64,000 nucleotides of DNA from Allobosea lupini (GCF_900109525.1 NZ_FOAN01000004.1:248001-312000), one strand, 5' to 3'. Shown: positions 27,770 to 38,498, numbered from the stretch's first letter. Notes: generated from the sequence alone by a model not told the origin. Translations and numbers: made by a program.

Positions 27770-30268
27770 ATGCGCGCCTTCGACACAGCCCTCCCGATCG
27801 ACACGGTTCTCGACGCCCTCGCTAACTCGCTGCGCGAGAAGCCGAACGCCGTGCTCGTCGCTCCGCCCGGCGCCGGCAAGACCACGCGTGTGCCGCTCGC
27901 TCTGCTGGATGAGCCTTGGACCAGCGGCGGCAAGCTGATCGTGCTGGAGCCGCGGCGCCTCGCAGCCCGCGGCGCGGCCAATCGCATGGCACAGACATTG
28001 GGCGAGCGCGTCGGCGAGACGGTCGGCCTGCGCGTCCGGCTCGGCTCGAAGATCGGCCCGAAGACGCGGATCGAGGTCGTCACCGAAGGCGTCTTCGCCC
28101 GGATGATCCTCGATGATCCCGCGCTCGACGGCATCGCCGCCGTGCTGTTCGACGAATTCCACGAGCGCTCGCTCGATGCCGATTTCGGGCTGGCGCTGGC
28201 GCTCGATGCGCAGGCCGGCCTGCGCGAGGACCTGCGCATCCTGGTGATGTCGGCGACGCTGGACGGCGCGCGCGTCGCCAGGCTTCTCGGCGATGCCCCG
28301 GTGATCGAGAGCCAGGGCCGCGCCTATCCGGTCGAGACGCGCTATCTCGGCCGCGACCCGCTGAAGCGCATCGAGGATCAGGTCACCGAGGCCGTGCTGC
28401 AGGCGCTGAACGAACAGGTCGGCTCCCTGCTGGTCTTCCTGCCCGGCCAGGGCGAGATCCGCCGCGTCGAGGAGCGCTTGCGCGAGAGGATCCGCGATCC
28501 AGCGATCGAGATCGCGCCGCTCTATGGTGCGCTCGACCAGGCCGAGCAGGACCGCGCCGTGCTGCCGGCGCCCAACGGCAGGCGCAAGGTCGTGCTGGCG
28601 ACCTCGATCGCCGAGACCTCGCTGACGATCGAGGGCGTGCGCGTCGTCATCGATTCCGGCCTCGCCCGCATACCGCTCTACGAGCCCGACATCGGCATCA
28701 CCCGCCTCGTCACCCAACGCGCCAGCCGCGCAGCCTGCGACCAGCGCCGCGGCCGCGCCGGCCGCACCGAGCCCGGCATCTGCTATCGGCTCTGGGAGGA
28801 GGCGGGCAATGGCGCGCTCGAAGCCTTCGCCCGCCCGGAAATCCTCTCGGCCGATCTCGCGCCGCTCCTGCTCGACTGCGCCGCCTGGGGCGTCTCCAAT
28901 CCGACCACGCTCGCTTTCCTCGACCCGCCGCCGGCGCCGGCGCTCAAAGAAGCGCGGACGCTGCTGAACGACCTCGACGCGCTCGATTCCGACGGGCGGA
29001 TCACCGAAGACGGCAAGGCGCTGCAGGGCCTGCCGCTGCCACCGCGGCTGGCGCATATGGTCGTCGGTGCGGCGCATGTTCGCCAGGCCGAGCCCGCCGC
29101 CGTGCTGGCGGCGCTGCTGGTCGAGCGCGGGCTCGGCGGCGATGCGATCGACCTGTCCGAGCGGCTGGAGCGCTTCGGCCGCGAGCGCGGCGGCCGCGCG
29201 GCCGACATGCGCCGCCTCGCCGAGGGCTGGGCGCGGCAGGCGGCGAGCAAGGTCAAGGCCGGCGCGGAGCAGCCGCTCTCGCCCGGTTTCCTGCTCGGCC
29301 TCGCCTTTCCGGATCGCGTCGCCAAGGCGCGCCAGCCCGGCTCCGGCCAATACCTGCTCGCAAATGGTCGCGGCGCGGCCCTCGAACCCGGCCAGAGGCT
29401 GGCGCGCGAGCCCTATCTCGTCGTCGGCGAGATGACCGGAAGCGCCCAGCAGGCCCGCATCCTCAGCGCCGTCGCGATCAGCGAGGCCGAGACCGCCGCG
29501 CTGGCCGCCTCCGGCCTGATCCGGATCGGGCTGTCCGAGCGCAACGAGACCGTCTTCGACCGGCAGGCAAGGGCATTGCGGGCCCGCGCCGCCCGCAAAT
29601 ACGGCTCGCTGGTGCTGGCCGAGCGGCCCTTGCCGGTCGAGTCGTCCGCGGAGAATGCCGAGGTGCTGGCAAAGGGCATCGCCATCATCGGCATCGAGAC
29701 GCTGCCCTGGAGCAAGGCGCAGGCGCAATTGCGCGAGCGCGTCGCCTTCCTGCGCACAGCGGAGGGAGAGGATGCCGGCTGGCCCGATCTCTCAGATACC
29801 GGCCTCGCCCAGATGGCCGCGGACTGGCTGGCGCCGCATATCGTCGGCCGGAGCTCCCTGGCGGCAATCACGCCGGGCGATCTCGATGCCGCGCTGTCGA
29901 CACTGCTGCCCTGGGAGTTGAAGCGGCGGCTCGATGCGGAGGCGCCGACGCATTTTGCCGCGCCGACGGGCTCGCAACTCGCGGTCGACTACGGTGCCGA
30001 GGCCGGGCCGACGATTTCGGTCCGGGTGCAGGAGCTGTTCGGGCTGGCCCAGCACCCTTCGCTCGCCGGCGGGCGGGTACCGCTGGTGCTGGAGCTGCTC
30101 TCGCCCGGACACCGGCCGATCCAGATCACCCGCGACCTGCCGGGCTTCTGGCGAGGCTCCTGGGCTGCGGTAAAGAGCGAGATGAAAGGTCGCTATCCGC
30201 GCCATCCCTGGCCAGACGATCCTGCTGCGGCGGCACCGACGACGCGGGCCAAGCCGCGCGGGACCTAA
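27770..30268 (+). CDS. hrpB: ATP-dependent helicase HrpB
   Basis: 832 residues from the ATG at 27770, matching the usual HrpB length; upstream frame to 27704 overlaps the previous gene. DEAH/RHA helicase motifs are all visible: Walker A VAPPGAGKTTRVPLALL (near residue 30), Ia LEPRRLAARGAANRMA, II FDEFHERSLDADFG, III VMSATLDG, V ATSIAETSLTIEGVRVVIDSG and [20 protein letters not shown]. The C-terminal HrpB domain ends with GSWAAVKSEMKGRYPRHPWP. It is a superfamily 2 nucleic acid helicase of unsettled physiological role. It is convergent with the PBP1A gene, with 4 bases between. Confidence 0.95.
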   Translation: MRAFDTALPIDTVLDALANSLREKPNAVLVAPPGAGKTTRVPLALLDEPWTSGGKLIVLEPRRLAARGAANRMAQTLGERVGETVGLRVRLGSKIGPKTRIEVVTEGVFARMILDDPALDGIAAVLFDEFHERSLDADFGLALALDAQAGLREDLRILVMSATLDGARVARLLGDAPVIESQGRAYPVETRYLGRDPLKRIEDQVTEAVLQALNEQVGSLLVFLPGQGEIRRVEERLRERIRDPAIEIAPLYGALDQAEQDRAVLPAPNGRRKVVLATSIAETSLTIEGVRVVIDSGLARIPLYEPDIGITRLVTQRASRAACDQRRGRAGRTEPGICYRLWEEAGNGALEAFARPEILSADLAPLLLDCAAWGVSNPTTLAFLDPPPAPALKEARTLLNDLDALDSDGRITEDGKALQGLPLPPRLAHMVVGAAHVRQAEPAAVLAALLVERGLGGDAIDLSERLERFGRERGGRAADMRRLAEGWARQAASKVKAGAEQPLSPGFLLGLAFPDRVAKARQPGSGQYLLANGRGAALEPGQRLAREPYLVVGEMTGSAQQARILSAVAISEAETAALAASGLIRIGLSERNETVFDRQARALRARAARKYGSLVLAERPLPVESSAENAEVLAKGIAIIGIETLPWSKAQAQLRERVAFLRTAEGEDAGWPDLSDTGLAQMAADWLAPHIVGRSSLAAITPGDLDAALSTLLPWELKRRLDAEAPTHFAAPTGSQLAVDYGAEAGPTISVRVQELFGLAQHPSLAGGRVPLVLELLSPGHRPIQITRDLPGFWRGSWAAVKSEMKGRYPRHPWPDDPAAAAPTTRAKPRGT

Positions 30269-30272
30269 GGGG

Positions 30273-32423
30273 TCAGCCGCCGAACAGGCGCTCGAAGAAG
30301 TTCTTCTCCTGCGGCGCCGGCGGGGTCCAGGCGCGGTCGCCGGAAGCGACCGGCTGGGTCCGTGGCGAGGGCGCGACGCCGGCGACCGGCTCGCCGCCAT
30401 CGAAGATCGACTTCGGCGCCGACTGCCAGAGCCCGCCCGGCAGCTGGATCGGTTGCTGGCCGGCATGGGCCGTCTTCATGTACTTGCCCCAGATCTCGGC
30501 CGGCAGGCCGGAGCCGGTGACGCGCTTCATCGTCGAATTGTCGTCATTGCCGACCCAGACGGCGGTGACGAGGCGGCCGGTGAAGCCGACGAACCAGGCG
30601 TCGCGATAATCCTGCGTCGTGCCCGACTTGCCGCCGACCTCCCAGCCGGGAATGTTGACCTTGCTGCCGGTGCCGCCGGTCATCACCGCATGGAACATCG
30701 AGTTCATCATCGAGAGCGTCTGCGGCTGGATCACCGGGCCGAAATTATTCGCCTTGCGGGCATAGACGACCTTTCCACTGGTCGATTTGACCTCGCGGAT
30801 GACATAGGGAAGTACCGACTGGCCGCCATTGGCGAAGGTCGCATACGCCGCGGTCATCTCCAGCGGCGTCACCTCCGAGGTGCCGAGCGACAGCGACGGG
30901 TTGGCCTGCAGCGACGAGTTCACGCCAAGGCGCTGGGCCGTGCGCACGACCTCGCGCGGCGTCACCTCCTGGATCAGGCGCGCCACGACCGTGTTCAGCG
31001 AATGGGCGAAGGCGGTCTGCAGTGTCACCGGGCCGCGGAAGGTGCGCGAATAGTTCTCAGGCTCCCAGCCCTTGATCGAGACGGGCGAGTCGTCGCGGAT
31101 CGTATCCGGCGTCATGCCCTTCTCGAGCGCGGTGAGGTAGACGAAGGGCTTGAAGGACGAGCCCGGCTGGCGATGCGCGGCCGTGGCGCGGTTGAACTGG
31201 CTCTTGGTGTAGTCGCGCCCGCCGATCAAAGCGCGGATCGCCCCGTCCGGCGCCAGCGAGACCACCGCGCCCTGCGAGGCGTTGAGCTTGGCGCCCTGCG
31301 CCGAGAGCGCCTCGACAAGGATGTTTTCCGCCGAGCTCTGTAGCTTGGTGTCGACCGTGGTCAGCACGGTGACGTCGCCCTCGATCGCGCCGATGAAGTC
31401 GTCGAGCACGTCCATGACGTAATCGGCGGCGTAATTGACCGAGCCGGCGCCGACGCGCTCTGGCACCTCGGCGGGTGCGCCAAGCGCGGTCTTGGCCGTG
31501 GCCTGCGAGATCAGGCCCTGCTCTGCCATCGCCGAGATCACCAGCTGGGCGCGTTTCTCCGCCGCTTCCGGGTTGCGGTTGGGCGCGAGGCGCGAGGGCG
31601 CCTGGACGAGGCCGGCGAGCATGGCGGCTTCGGCGACCGAGACCGAACGCGCCGACTTGTTGAAATAGCGCTGCGCCGCCGCCTCGACGCCATAGGCGCC
31701 CGAGCCGAAATAGACGCGGTTGAGATAGAGTTCGAGGATCTGGTCCTTGGTGTAGGTCCGCTCCAGCCAGAGCGAGAGGATCGCTTCCTGGATCTTGCGC
31801 GCCGCCGTGCGCTCCTGGGTCAGGAACAGGTTCTTGGCGAGCTGCTGGGTCAGGGTCGAGCCGCCCTGGACGCCGCCGCGCTTGGTCAGGTTGTTGACGA
31901 TGGCGCGGCCGAGGCCGATCGGGTCGATGCCGAAATGGTCGTAGAAGCGCCGGTCCTCGATCGCGACGAAGGCTTTCGGCAGATAGGGCGGGACTTCACC
32001 GATGGTGATCGTGCGTCCGCCGGTCTCGCCGCGATTGGCGAGCAGCGTGCCGTCGGCCGCGAGGATCGCGATGTTCGGCGGCCGCTTCGGTACGGTTAGC
32101 TGGTCGATCGGCGGCAATTGCGCGGCGTGATAGGCGACGAGCCCGCCGACGGCGAGTACCGCCCAGAGCCCCATGACGACGCCCCAATAGAAGATGCGGC
32201 CGAAGAAGGAGCCGCGCTTGCGGCGCGGCTTGCGGCCGCCCTTGCTGCGCTCGTTCTGCGGTCGGCGCGGTTGCTGGCGCGGTGCCACCGAATTCTTTCC
32301 TCCGCGATAGGGGCGGTCCTCGGCCGACAGGCGCAATTCGCCGTCGTCGCGCCCGTAATCGTCGCGCGCACGCTCGAAGGACGGCTCGCGCCGCTCACCG
32401 CCTCGTTTCGACCGGTCGTTCAT
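30273..32423 (-). CDS. Bifunctional penicillin-binding protein 1A
   Basis: 716 residues from the ATG at 32423; an in-frame ATG at 32447 is possible and neither has a strong ribosome-binding site. A very basic, Arg/Gly/Asp-rich cytoplasmic tail of about 75 residues precedes one membrane anchor (WGVVMGLWAVLAVGGLVAYH). The GT51 glycosyltransferase domain has AIEDRRFYDHFGID and GGSTLTQQLAKNLFL. The transpeptidase has the SSFK active serine motif (PGSSFKPFVYL), SLN (FAHSLNTVV) and KSGTT (GGKSGTTQDYRDAWF). It polymerises and crosslinks peptidoglycan. The C-terminus ends in a proline-rich tail. Confidence 0.95.
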   Translation of the reverse strand: MNDRSKRGGERREPSFERARDDYGRDDGELRLSAEDRPYRGGKNSVAPRQQPRRPQNERSKGGRKPRRKRGSFFGRIFYWGVVMGLWAVLAVGGLVAYHAAQLPPIDQLTVPKRPPNIAILAADGTLLANRGETGGRTITIGEVPPYLPKAFVAIEDRRFYDHFGIDPIGLGRAIVNNLTKRGGVQGGSTLTQQLAKNLFLTQERTAARKIQEAILSLWLERTYTKDQILELYLNRVYFGSGAYGVEAAAQRYFNKSARSVSVAEAAMLAGLVQAPSRLAPNRNPEAAEKRAQLVISAMAEQGLISQATAKTALGAPAEVPERVGAGSVNYAADYVMDVLDDFIGAIEGDVTVLTTVDTKLQSSAENILVEALSAQGAKLNASQGAVVSLAPDGAIRALIGGRDYTKSQFNRATAAHRQPGSSFKPFVYLTALEKGMTPDTIRDDSPVSIKGWEPENYSRTFRGPVTLQTAFAHSLNTVVARLIQEVTPREVVRTAQRLGVNSSLQANPSLSLGTSEVTPLEMTAAYATFANGGQSVLPYVIREVKSTSGKVVYARKANNFGPVIQPQTLSMMNSMFHAVMTGGTGSKVNIPGWEVGGKSGTTQDYRDAWFVGFTGRLVTAVWVGNDDNSTMKRVTGSGLPAEIWGKYMKTAHAGQQPIQLPGGLWQSAPKSIFDGGEPVAGVAPSPRTQPVASGDRAWTPPAPQEKNFFERLFGG

Positions 32424-32733
32424 CCCGCCCCGTTCAGGCCCCGCCACCGCGCTGCGATCCGCAGCCCGGCGTTTTCCAGACAGGATTCAAACATGGCGCT
32501 TTTAAGGGGTGGTTAAGCCCGATTTCGGCGAACTTTCCGCAAGGGTGAACGAAGCGGCCGCTGTTGCGGATTTGCCGCTCGGTGATTTTGCTGCACTGCA
32601 AACGAAAACGTGACTTGATAGATCTTCTTTGCATGGGGACAAGCGCGAGGCGATGAGGAAGACTTCTTCGCCAGCAAACCCAACCACTTAGCAAATTTTT
32701 CCAATTCCAAACCGGACGGAAGGCAACCCGCCC

Positions 32734-33129
32734 ATGCAGGCTCTCAACTCCCTCAATCGCTACGCGCCGCAGGCGCTCGCACTGCTTCGCATTGCCACGG
32801 CGCTGATCTTCATCGCCCATGGCACGCAAAAGCTGTTCGGCTTCCCGGCTCCGCCGGCGAGCGGCTTGCCTGCAGCGTTCACGCTGTTCTGGTTCGGCGC
32901 GATCCTCGAGGCCTTCGGCGGCCTGCTCATCCTGATCGGCCTGTGGACCCGCCCGGTCGCCTTCATCCTCTCGGGCGAGATGGCCTATGCCTACTGGATG
33001 TTCCATGCGCCGCGGAACGTCTACCCGCTGCTGAACAATGGCGATGCGGCGATCCTTTACTGCTTCGTCTTCTTCTACCTCGTCTTCGCCGGCGCTGGCG
33101 CCTGGGCTCTCGACAACCGCTCCAAGTGA
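32734..33129 (+). CDS. DoxX family membrane protein
   Basis: 131 residues with four membrane segments. ALLRIATALIFIAHGTQKLF is the classical DoxX/DoxD start, and FWFGAILEAFGGLLILIGLW is the second segment. GGAAGG lies upstream of the ATG. Proteins of this family are linked with redox homeostasis or membrane oxidoreductases, but the activity is unknown. It is convergent with trxA and shares a terminator hairpin with it. About 310 bases of spacer separate it from the PBP1A gene, with no gene visible there. Confidence 0.88.
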   Translation: MQALNSLNRYAPQALALLRIATALIFIAHGTQKLFGFPAPPASGLPAAFTLFWFGAILEAFGGLLILIGLWTRPVAFILSGEMAYAYWMFHAPRNVYPLLNNGDAAILYCFVFFYLVFAGAGAWALDNRSK

Positions 33130-33153
33130 CGCAGCGCATAGCCTGAAACGAAA

Positions 33154-33182
33154 AAGGCCCGCCCTCATCGAGAGCGGGCCTT
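33154..33182. terminator. Bidirectional Rho-independent terminator between DoxX and trxA
   Basis: A perfect 9-base stem AAGGCCCGC / GCGGGCCTT encloses an 11-base loop. On the minus strand the stem runs into CTTTTTCGTTT, a good U-tract for trxA; on the plus strand a weaker T-rich segment follows, serving the DoxX gene. Confidence 0.85.
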
Positions 33183-33203
33183 CCTGATTTTGCGATCGCC
33201 AGA

Positions 33204-33524
33204 TCAGACCGCGGCCGAGATCCAGCGCGACAGGTCGCTCTTGGGGGCAGCGCCGACCTTCTGCGAGGCCAGCTTGCCGTCCTTGAACAGCATCAGGGTC
33301 GGGATCGAGCGGATGCCGAACTGGGCCGGAATCTGCTGGTTCTCGTCAACGTTCATCTTGACGATCTTGACCTTGCCGTCGAGCTCGCCGGCGATCTCCT
33401 CGAGCGCCGGGCCGATCATCCGGCAGGGGCCGCACCACTCGGCCCAGAAGTCCACCACCACCGGCTCAGCTGACTTCAGCACATCGGCCTCGAAGCTCGC
33501 ATCGGTCACTTTGGTCGTCGCCAT
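33204..33524 (-). CDS. trxA: Thioredoxin
   Basis: 106 residues, standard length for thioredoxin 1. The active site [10 protein letters not shown] has Cys31 and Cys34, and the cis-proline loop [12 protein letters not shown] is intact. It is a cytoplasmic disulfide reductase. In many Rhizobiales trxA follows addA, but here addA is 22 kb away. The gene is alone between DoxX (convergent) and the M20 hydrolase gene. Confidence 0.97.
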   Translation of the reverse strand: MATTKVTDASFEADVLKSAEPVVVDFWAEWCGPCRMIGPALEEIAGELDGKVKIVKMNVDENQQIPAQFGIRSIPTLMLFKDGKLASQKVGAAPKSDLSRWISAAV

Positions 33525-33687
33525 GGCTCATCGCCTTTCGATTCTGAGTGCGGCAACAATACCGCTATTCGAGGCTGAAGCTATGAACGGGCGGGCACAG
33601 GGTCAAGGCTGGCTCACCTTCCGGTGATGCGGGTCAGCCGTGCTTCCACCGGGGATGGATGGTTGCCTCGGGGATCGACATGCGGGT

Positions 33688-34932
33688 TCAGCGATTCGCC
33701 CGCGCCACCACCGTGTGCAGCAGCACGTTGAGGCCGGGTTCGAGATCGTCCGGCGTGCACAGCTCCTGATTGTTGTGGGTGATGCCGCCCCTGCAGGGCG
33801 CGAAGATCATCGTCGTCGGCGCATGGCGGGCGACGAAATAGGCGTCGTGCCCGGCCTGGCTCAGGATGTCGCGGGTGCGGTAGCCGAGGCCGAGCGAGGT
33901 GGCCCGGACCTGCTCGATCAACTCGTCGGCGAAGACCTTGCCGCCCCAGTTCCAGACATCGAGGATCTCGGCCGTGCAATCGGCCCGCGCCGCCGCTTCA
34001 TGCACGGCGCGGCGCACGCGCTCGGCCATCACGGCGCTGGTTTCCGGATCGGCATGGCGGACGTCGCAGGTCGCCTGGGCCCAGTCGGAGAGAATGCCGG
34101 GCTTGTTCGGCCAAGCTACGAGGCGTGAAGCCGTCGCCTTGCCGCCGCTGCCGGCATGCTCCCAGCCGAGATCGTCGACAGCGACCAGCAGGCGCGCGCC
34201 GGCGATCAGCGCATTCCTGCGCCGCTCCATCGGCCAGGGGCCGGTATGGGCGGTTTCGCCGCGGAATTCGACCAGCATGCCGGTGCTGGCATAGCCGCCG
34301 GTGACGACGCCGACCTGCATGCCCTCGCGGTCGAGGATCGGGCCCTGCTCGATATGGAACTCGACATAGGCGTCGAAGGGGCGGGGCGTAGCCTCCATCT
34401 CACCGCGATAACCGATCCGGTCGAGCTCCTCGCCGATCGTTCGGCCGTCGTCGTCACGCCGGCCCAGCGCCCAGTCGAGCGTGTACGCGCCGGTGAAGCA
34501 GCCCGAGCCGACCATGGGCGGCGAGAAGCGCCCGCCCTCCTCATTGGTCCAGTTGACCACTTCGATCGGCCGTTTCGTGCGGTGGCCGAGCTGGTCGAGC
34601 GTCCGGCAGACCTCGAGTCCGCCGAGCACGCCGGCGATGCCGTCGAAGCGCCCACCATTCACCTGGGTGTCGAGATGGCTGCCCATCACCACCGGCGGCA
34701 GGCTGTCGTCCTCACCGGGCCGGCGCGCGAAGATGTTGCCGATGCCGTCGATCCGGACGCTCAACCCCGCCTCCCGGCACCAGGCGATGAAGACGTCGCG
34801 GACCTCCCGGTCGGCATCGCCGAGCGCCAGCCGGGACAGGCCGCCCGGTCGACCGACCCCGATCTCGCCGGAACGCTCGATCGTCGTCCAGAAGCGCCCG
34901 ATATCGATGCGCGCAGTCGCTGGCAGGCCCAT
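33688..34932 (-). CDS. Zn-dependent M20-family hydrolase (hydantoinase/carbamoylase type)
   Basis: 414 residues. Metal-binding and catalytic segments of the amidase/carbamoylase branch of M20 are visible: VMGSHLDTQVNGGRFDGIAG, NWTNEEGGRFSPPM, YVEFHIEQGPILD, FRGETAHTGPWPMERRRNA, SQAGHDAYFVA and ITHNNQELCTPDDL. Related enzymes hydrolyse N-carbamoyl amino acids, ureidoglycolate or allantoate. It is divergent from the sugar-type ABC operon at 35325, sharing a 392-base control region, so the two may be coregulated. The substrate is not known. Confidence 0.9.
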   Translation of the reverse strand: MGLPATARIDIGRFWTTIERSGEIGVGRPGGLSRLALGDADREVRDVFIAWCREAGLSVRIDGIGNIFARRPGEDDSLPPVVMGSHLDTQVNGGRFDGIAGVLGGLEVCRTLDQLGHRTKRPIEVVNWTNEEGGRFSPPMVGSGCFTGAYTLDWALGRRDDDGRTIGEELDRIGYRGEMEATPRPFDAYVEFHIEQGPILDREGMQVGVVTGGYASTGMLVEFRGETAHTGPWPMERRRNALIAGARLLVAVDDLGWEHAGSGGKATASRLVAWPNKPGILSDWAQATCDVRHADPETSAVMAERVRRAVHEAAARADCTAEILDVWNWGGKVFADELIEQVRATSLGLGYRTRDILSQAGHDAYFVARHAPTTMIFAPCRGGITHNNQELCTPDDLEPGLNVLLHTVVARANR

Positions 34933-35324
34933 GACATTCCCCCGGTACCGGGCGCTGAGCGCGCCGCCTCATCACCGACAATCGAGGCCGCAGCCCGATC
35001 CTGGCAAATCGATATTGGTGATGAATTTCTCCGGTCCCGGTGGAACGATCAGATGCACGCTCAGGTATGTCAGCGGCGCAGAAGGCGCTTGACAGCTGCG
35101 TATGCGCGATGGAATGATTGTTCCATTGAATATTGAAAACGGTTTTTTTGTTTCGTTTTGAATGAAGCGCAGAGTCGGCGGTCGCGCCTGGCGCGCCCTC
35201 CCTCCTACGCCATCCCAGGCAGTCCGCGGCGCTTCGCGGCCGGCCAAATCGCCCGAAAACCGGCCGATCGAGCCCGATCGGACCGATAACGAAAGCGGGG
35301 GACATCCCCGCAAGGGAGGATGAG
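34933..35324. other. Divergent control region, no gene
   Basis: The 392 bases between the M20 hydrolase and the sugar-type binding-protein gene hold no convincing gene. They contain a 6-base-arm palindrome at 35109-35126 and, just after it, an AT-rich tract with a run of seven T at about 35143-35149. Promoters for both divergent units must lie here. Confidence 0.6.
35109..35126. promoter_or_regulatory. Candidate operator ATGGAAtgattgTTCCAT
   Basis: A perfect inverted repeat with 6-base arms and a 6-base centre in the divergent region. The spacing of half-sites fits a helix-turn-helix dimer such as an RpiR or GntR regulator. No regulator gene is adjacent, so the protein is unknown. Confidence 0.45.
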
Positions 35325-36260
35325 ATGAAGCGTTTTCTCGCAGGGATGATTGCTGCCGCCGCCATCGCGGTTGCAGGGGCGACGCCGAGCGTCGCGCAGC
35401 AGACCAGGATCATCGTCGTCAGCCATGGCCAGGCCGCGGACCCGTTCTGGTCGGTTGTCAAGAACGGCGTCGCCAAGGCGGCGGCCGATCTCAAGGTGTC
35501 CGTCGATTATCGCGCGCCCGAGACCTTCGACATGGTGGCGATGAGCCAGCTGATCGATGCCGCGGTGAACCAGAAGCCGGCCGGCCTCGTCGTCTCGATC
35601 CCCGACGCCTCGGCGCTCGGCCCGTCGATCCAGAAGGCCGTCGCCGCCGGCATCCCGGTGATCTCGATGAATTCCGGCTCCGACGTCTCGAAGAAGCTCG
35701 GCGCACTCCTGCATGTCGGTCAGGACGAGTTCGACGCCGGCAAGGCCGCCGGCGAGAAACTCGCCAGCATGGGCGGCAAGGTCGGCGTCTGCGTCAACCA
35801 CGAGGTCGGCAATGTCGCGCTCGACCTGCGCTGCAAGGGTTTCGCCGAAGGCTTCAAGGGCAAGGTCACCGTGCTGCCGGTCTCGAACGACCCGTCCGAG
35901 ATCCGCTCCAAGGTCAAGGCGGCGCTCTCCGACGCCAGCGTCGACACGGTGATGGCGCTCAGCGCATCGCTCGGCGGCGAGCCGACCCTGGCGGGCGTCA
36001 AGGAGGCCGGCAAGATCGCCAGCGTCCGTGTCGCCACCTTCGATCTCTCGGCCAATTTCCTCAAGGCGATCGTCGCGGGTGAGGCCGCCTTCGGCATCGA
36101 CCAGCAGCAGTTCCTGCAGGGCTATCTGCCGGTCGCTTTCCTGGCGCTCAACGCCGAGTACGGGCTCGTGCCCGGCGGCAATGTCCCGTCCGGCCCGAAC
36201 CTCGTCACCAAGGAGAAGGCGGCCCAGGTCGTCGACCTCTCGGCCAAGGGCATCCGCTGA
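35325..36260 (+). CDS. Sugar-type ABC transporter substrate-binding protein
   Basis: 311 residues with a signal peptide cleaved after Ala24 (TPSVA-Q). The mature N-terminus IIVVSHGQAADPFWSVVKNG and AAVNQKPAGLVVSIPDASAL are typical of periplasmic binding protein 4 domains for ribose, fructose and related sugars or polyols. GGGAGGATGAG precedes the ATG. It starts a three-gene importer operon followed by a Gfo/Idh/MocA dehydrogenase. Two cysteines (VGVCVN and LDLRC) may form a disulfide. The ligand is unknown. Confidence 0.9.
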   Translation: MKRFLAGMIAAAAIAVAGATPSVAQQTRIIVVSHGQAADPFWSVVKNGVAKAAADLKVSVDYRAPETFDMVAMSQLIDAAVNQKPAGLVVSIPDASALGPSIQKAVAAGIPVISMNSGSDVSKKLGALLHVGQDEFDAGKAAGEKLASMGGKVGVCVNHEVGNVALDLRCKGFAEGFKGKVTVLPVSNDPSEIRSKVKAALSDASVDTVMALSASLGGEPTLAGVKEAGKIASVRVATFDLSANFLKAIVAGEAAFGIDQQQFLQGYLPVAFLALNAEYGLVPGGNVPSGPNLVTKEKAAQVVDLSAKGIR

Positions 36261-36329
36261 GCTTTTGCGGCGGCGCATCCAGCGCCGCCGCCCCCTCTCC
36301 GGACAGTGCAGAAGCTGAAGGTGCGCGCC

Positions 36330-37478
36330 ATGGCCACATCGACCGCCGATCTCGCTGCGGGCTCGTCCCGTATTCCTGACCCGGCCGCTGCGGCCCGCGA
36401 CGAACGGCTGCGCCGCGTCTCGCTGATCGCCCGGCTGATGCGCCGGCCCGAGCTGGGCGCGGTCGCCGGCCTCGTCCTGGTCACCGTCTTCTTCGGGCTC
36501 ACCGCCAATCCGGCGATGTTCACCCTCGCCGGGCTGATGACTGTGCTCTCGCCGGCGGCCCAGCTCGGCATCCTCGCCATCGCGGCGGCGCTCTTGATGA
36601 TCGGCGGCGAATTCGATCTCTCGATCGGCTCGATGATCGCCTTCGCGGGACTCATCTTCGGCGCGCTGATCGTCGTCGGCGACCTGCCGCTGCTGGCGGC
36701 GATCGTCGCGACCTTCGTCTTCGCCGGGTGGATGGGTGCGGTGAACGGGCAGATCGTCATCAGAACGCGCCTGCCCTCGTTCATCGTCACCCTCGCCTTT
36801 CTCTTCATCCTGCGCGGGCTCTCACTGGTCGGGCTGAAATGGGCGACCGGCGGCTCGACGCAATTGCGCGGCATCGGCGACAAGGCAGGCACGGGCGTGG
36901 TGCGCGAGCTCTTCTCCGGCCAGGCGCTCGAGGGGCTGTTCGCCTGGCTGGCGCAGGCCAACCTGATCGCCAAGTTTCCCAACGGCACGCCGACCGTGAC
37001 GGGCGTTCCCGTCGGGGTCCTCTGGTTCCTCGCCATCGCCGCCCTCGCGACCTATGTCCTCTTGCGCACCCGCTTCGGCAACTGGATCTTCGCCGCCGGC
37101 GGCGATCCCAATGCGGCCCGCAATTCCGGCGTGCCGGTCAACATGGTCAAGACGACTTTGTTCGTGCTGACCGCCTGCGCCGCCACCCTCGTCGCCATCC
37201 TCACCGTGCTCGACGCCGGCTCGACCGATGCCCGCCGCGGCTTCCAGAAGGAGTTCGAGGCGATCATCGCCGCGGTGATCGGCGGCTGCCTGCTCACCGG
37301 CGGCTATGGCTCGGCGATCGGCGCCTTCTTCGGCGCGATCATCTTCGGCATGGTCTCGATCGGCCTGACCTACACCAGCTTCGACAGCGACTGGTTCCAG
37401 GTCTTCCTCGGCGGCATGCTGCTGCTCGCCGTGCTGTTCAACAACTTCATCCGCCGCAAGGCGACAGGGGAGCGCTGA
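36330..37478 (+). CDS. Sugar-type ABC transporter permease (RbsC/FrcC-like)
   Basis: 382 residues from the ATG at 36330, which has AAGG upstream; a GTG at 36306 is an alternative. About ten membrane segments of the branched sugar permease family. [20 protein letters not shown] is the family motif, and [20 protein letters not shown] is the coupling helix region. [20 protein letters not shown] is a conserved late loop. The stop is 2 bases before the ATPase start. Confidence 0.9.
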   Translation: MATSTADLAAGSSRIPDPAAAARDERLRRVSLIARLMRRPELGAVAGLVLVTVFFGLTANPAMFTLAGLMTVLSPAAQLGILAIAAALLMIGGEFDLSIGSMIAFAGLIFGALIVVGDLPLLAAIVATFVFAGWMGAVNGQIVIRTRLPSFIVTLAFLFILRGLSLVGLKWATGGSTQLRGIGDKAGTGVVRELFSGQALEGLFAWLAQANLIAKFPNGTPTVTGVPVGVLWFLAIAALATYVLLRTRFGNWIFAAGGDPNAARNSGVPVNMVKTTLFVLTACAATLVAILTVLDAGSTDARRGFQKEFEAIIAAVIGGCLLTGGYGSAIGAFFGAIIFGMVSIGLTYTSFDSDWFQVFLGGMLLLAVLFNNFIRRKATGER

Positions 37479-37480
37479 AC

Positions 37481-38278
<798 letters not shown>

Positions 38279-38301
38279 CCCATTCACGCCATCCCCTCAG
38301 T

Positions 38302-38412
38302 CCTCATCCTGAGGAGCGCCGAAGGCGCGTCTCGAAGGATGTTTCAGGAGACTCGGGAACCAGCTGGAGCATCCTTCGAGACGGCCGCTGACGCGGCCTC
38401 CTCAGGATGAGG
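38302..38412. repeat. Intergenic palindromic repeat element, type 1
   Basis: The outer arms CCTCATCCTGAGGAG and CTCCTCAGGATGAGG are perfect 15-base inverted repeats, and inner arms CGTCTCGAAGGATG / CATCCTTCGAGACGG also pair, so a long hairpin could form. Elements of this appearance are frequent between genes in Rhizobiales. It lies directly after the ABC operon and may act as a transcript-stabilising or terminating structure. Confidence 0.8.
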
Positions 38413-38433
38413 GCTGTGAAAATAGGTGATCTT

Positions 38434-38468
38434 GGATCGGCGCGGCTTAGCCGCTTGTCCGGGATGAC
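38434..38468. repeat. 35-base repeat unit, copy 1
   Basis: This 35-base segment (beginning GGATCGGCGCGGCTT, ending TGTCCGGGATGAC) recurs at 40286-40320 with one mismatch. In the second copy it forms the right half of a larger palindrome. Confidence 0.8.
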
Positions 38469-38498
38469 CCGAATTTGTAGCGGAAGAAGGATGGTCTC

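Noticed and set aside
27683..29728. Open frame of 681 codons on the minus strand
   Set aside because: It is the shadow of hrpB, which shows all helicase motifs.
32434..33168. 244-codon open frame on the minus strand over the DoxX gene
   Set aside because: DoxX has membrane segments and the family motif; the opposite frame has none.
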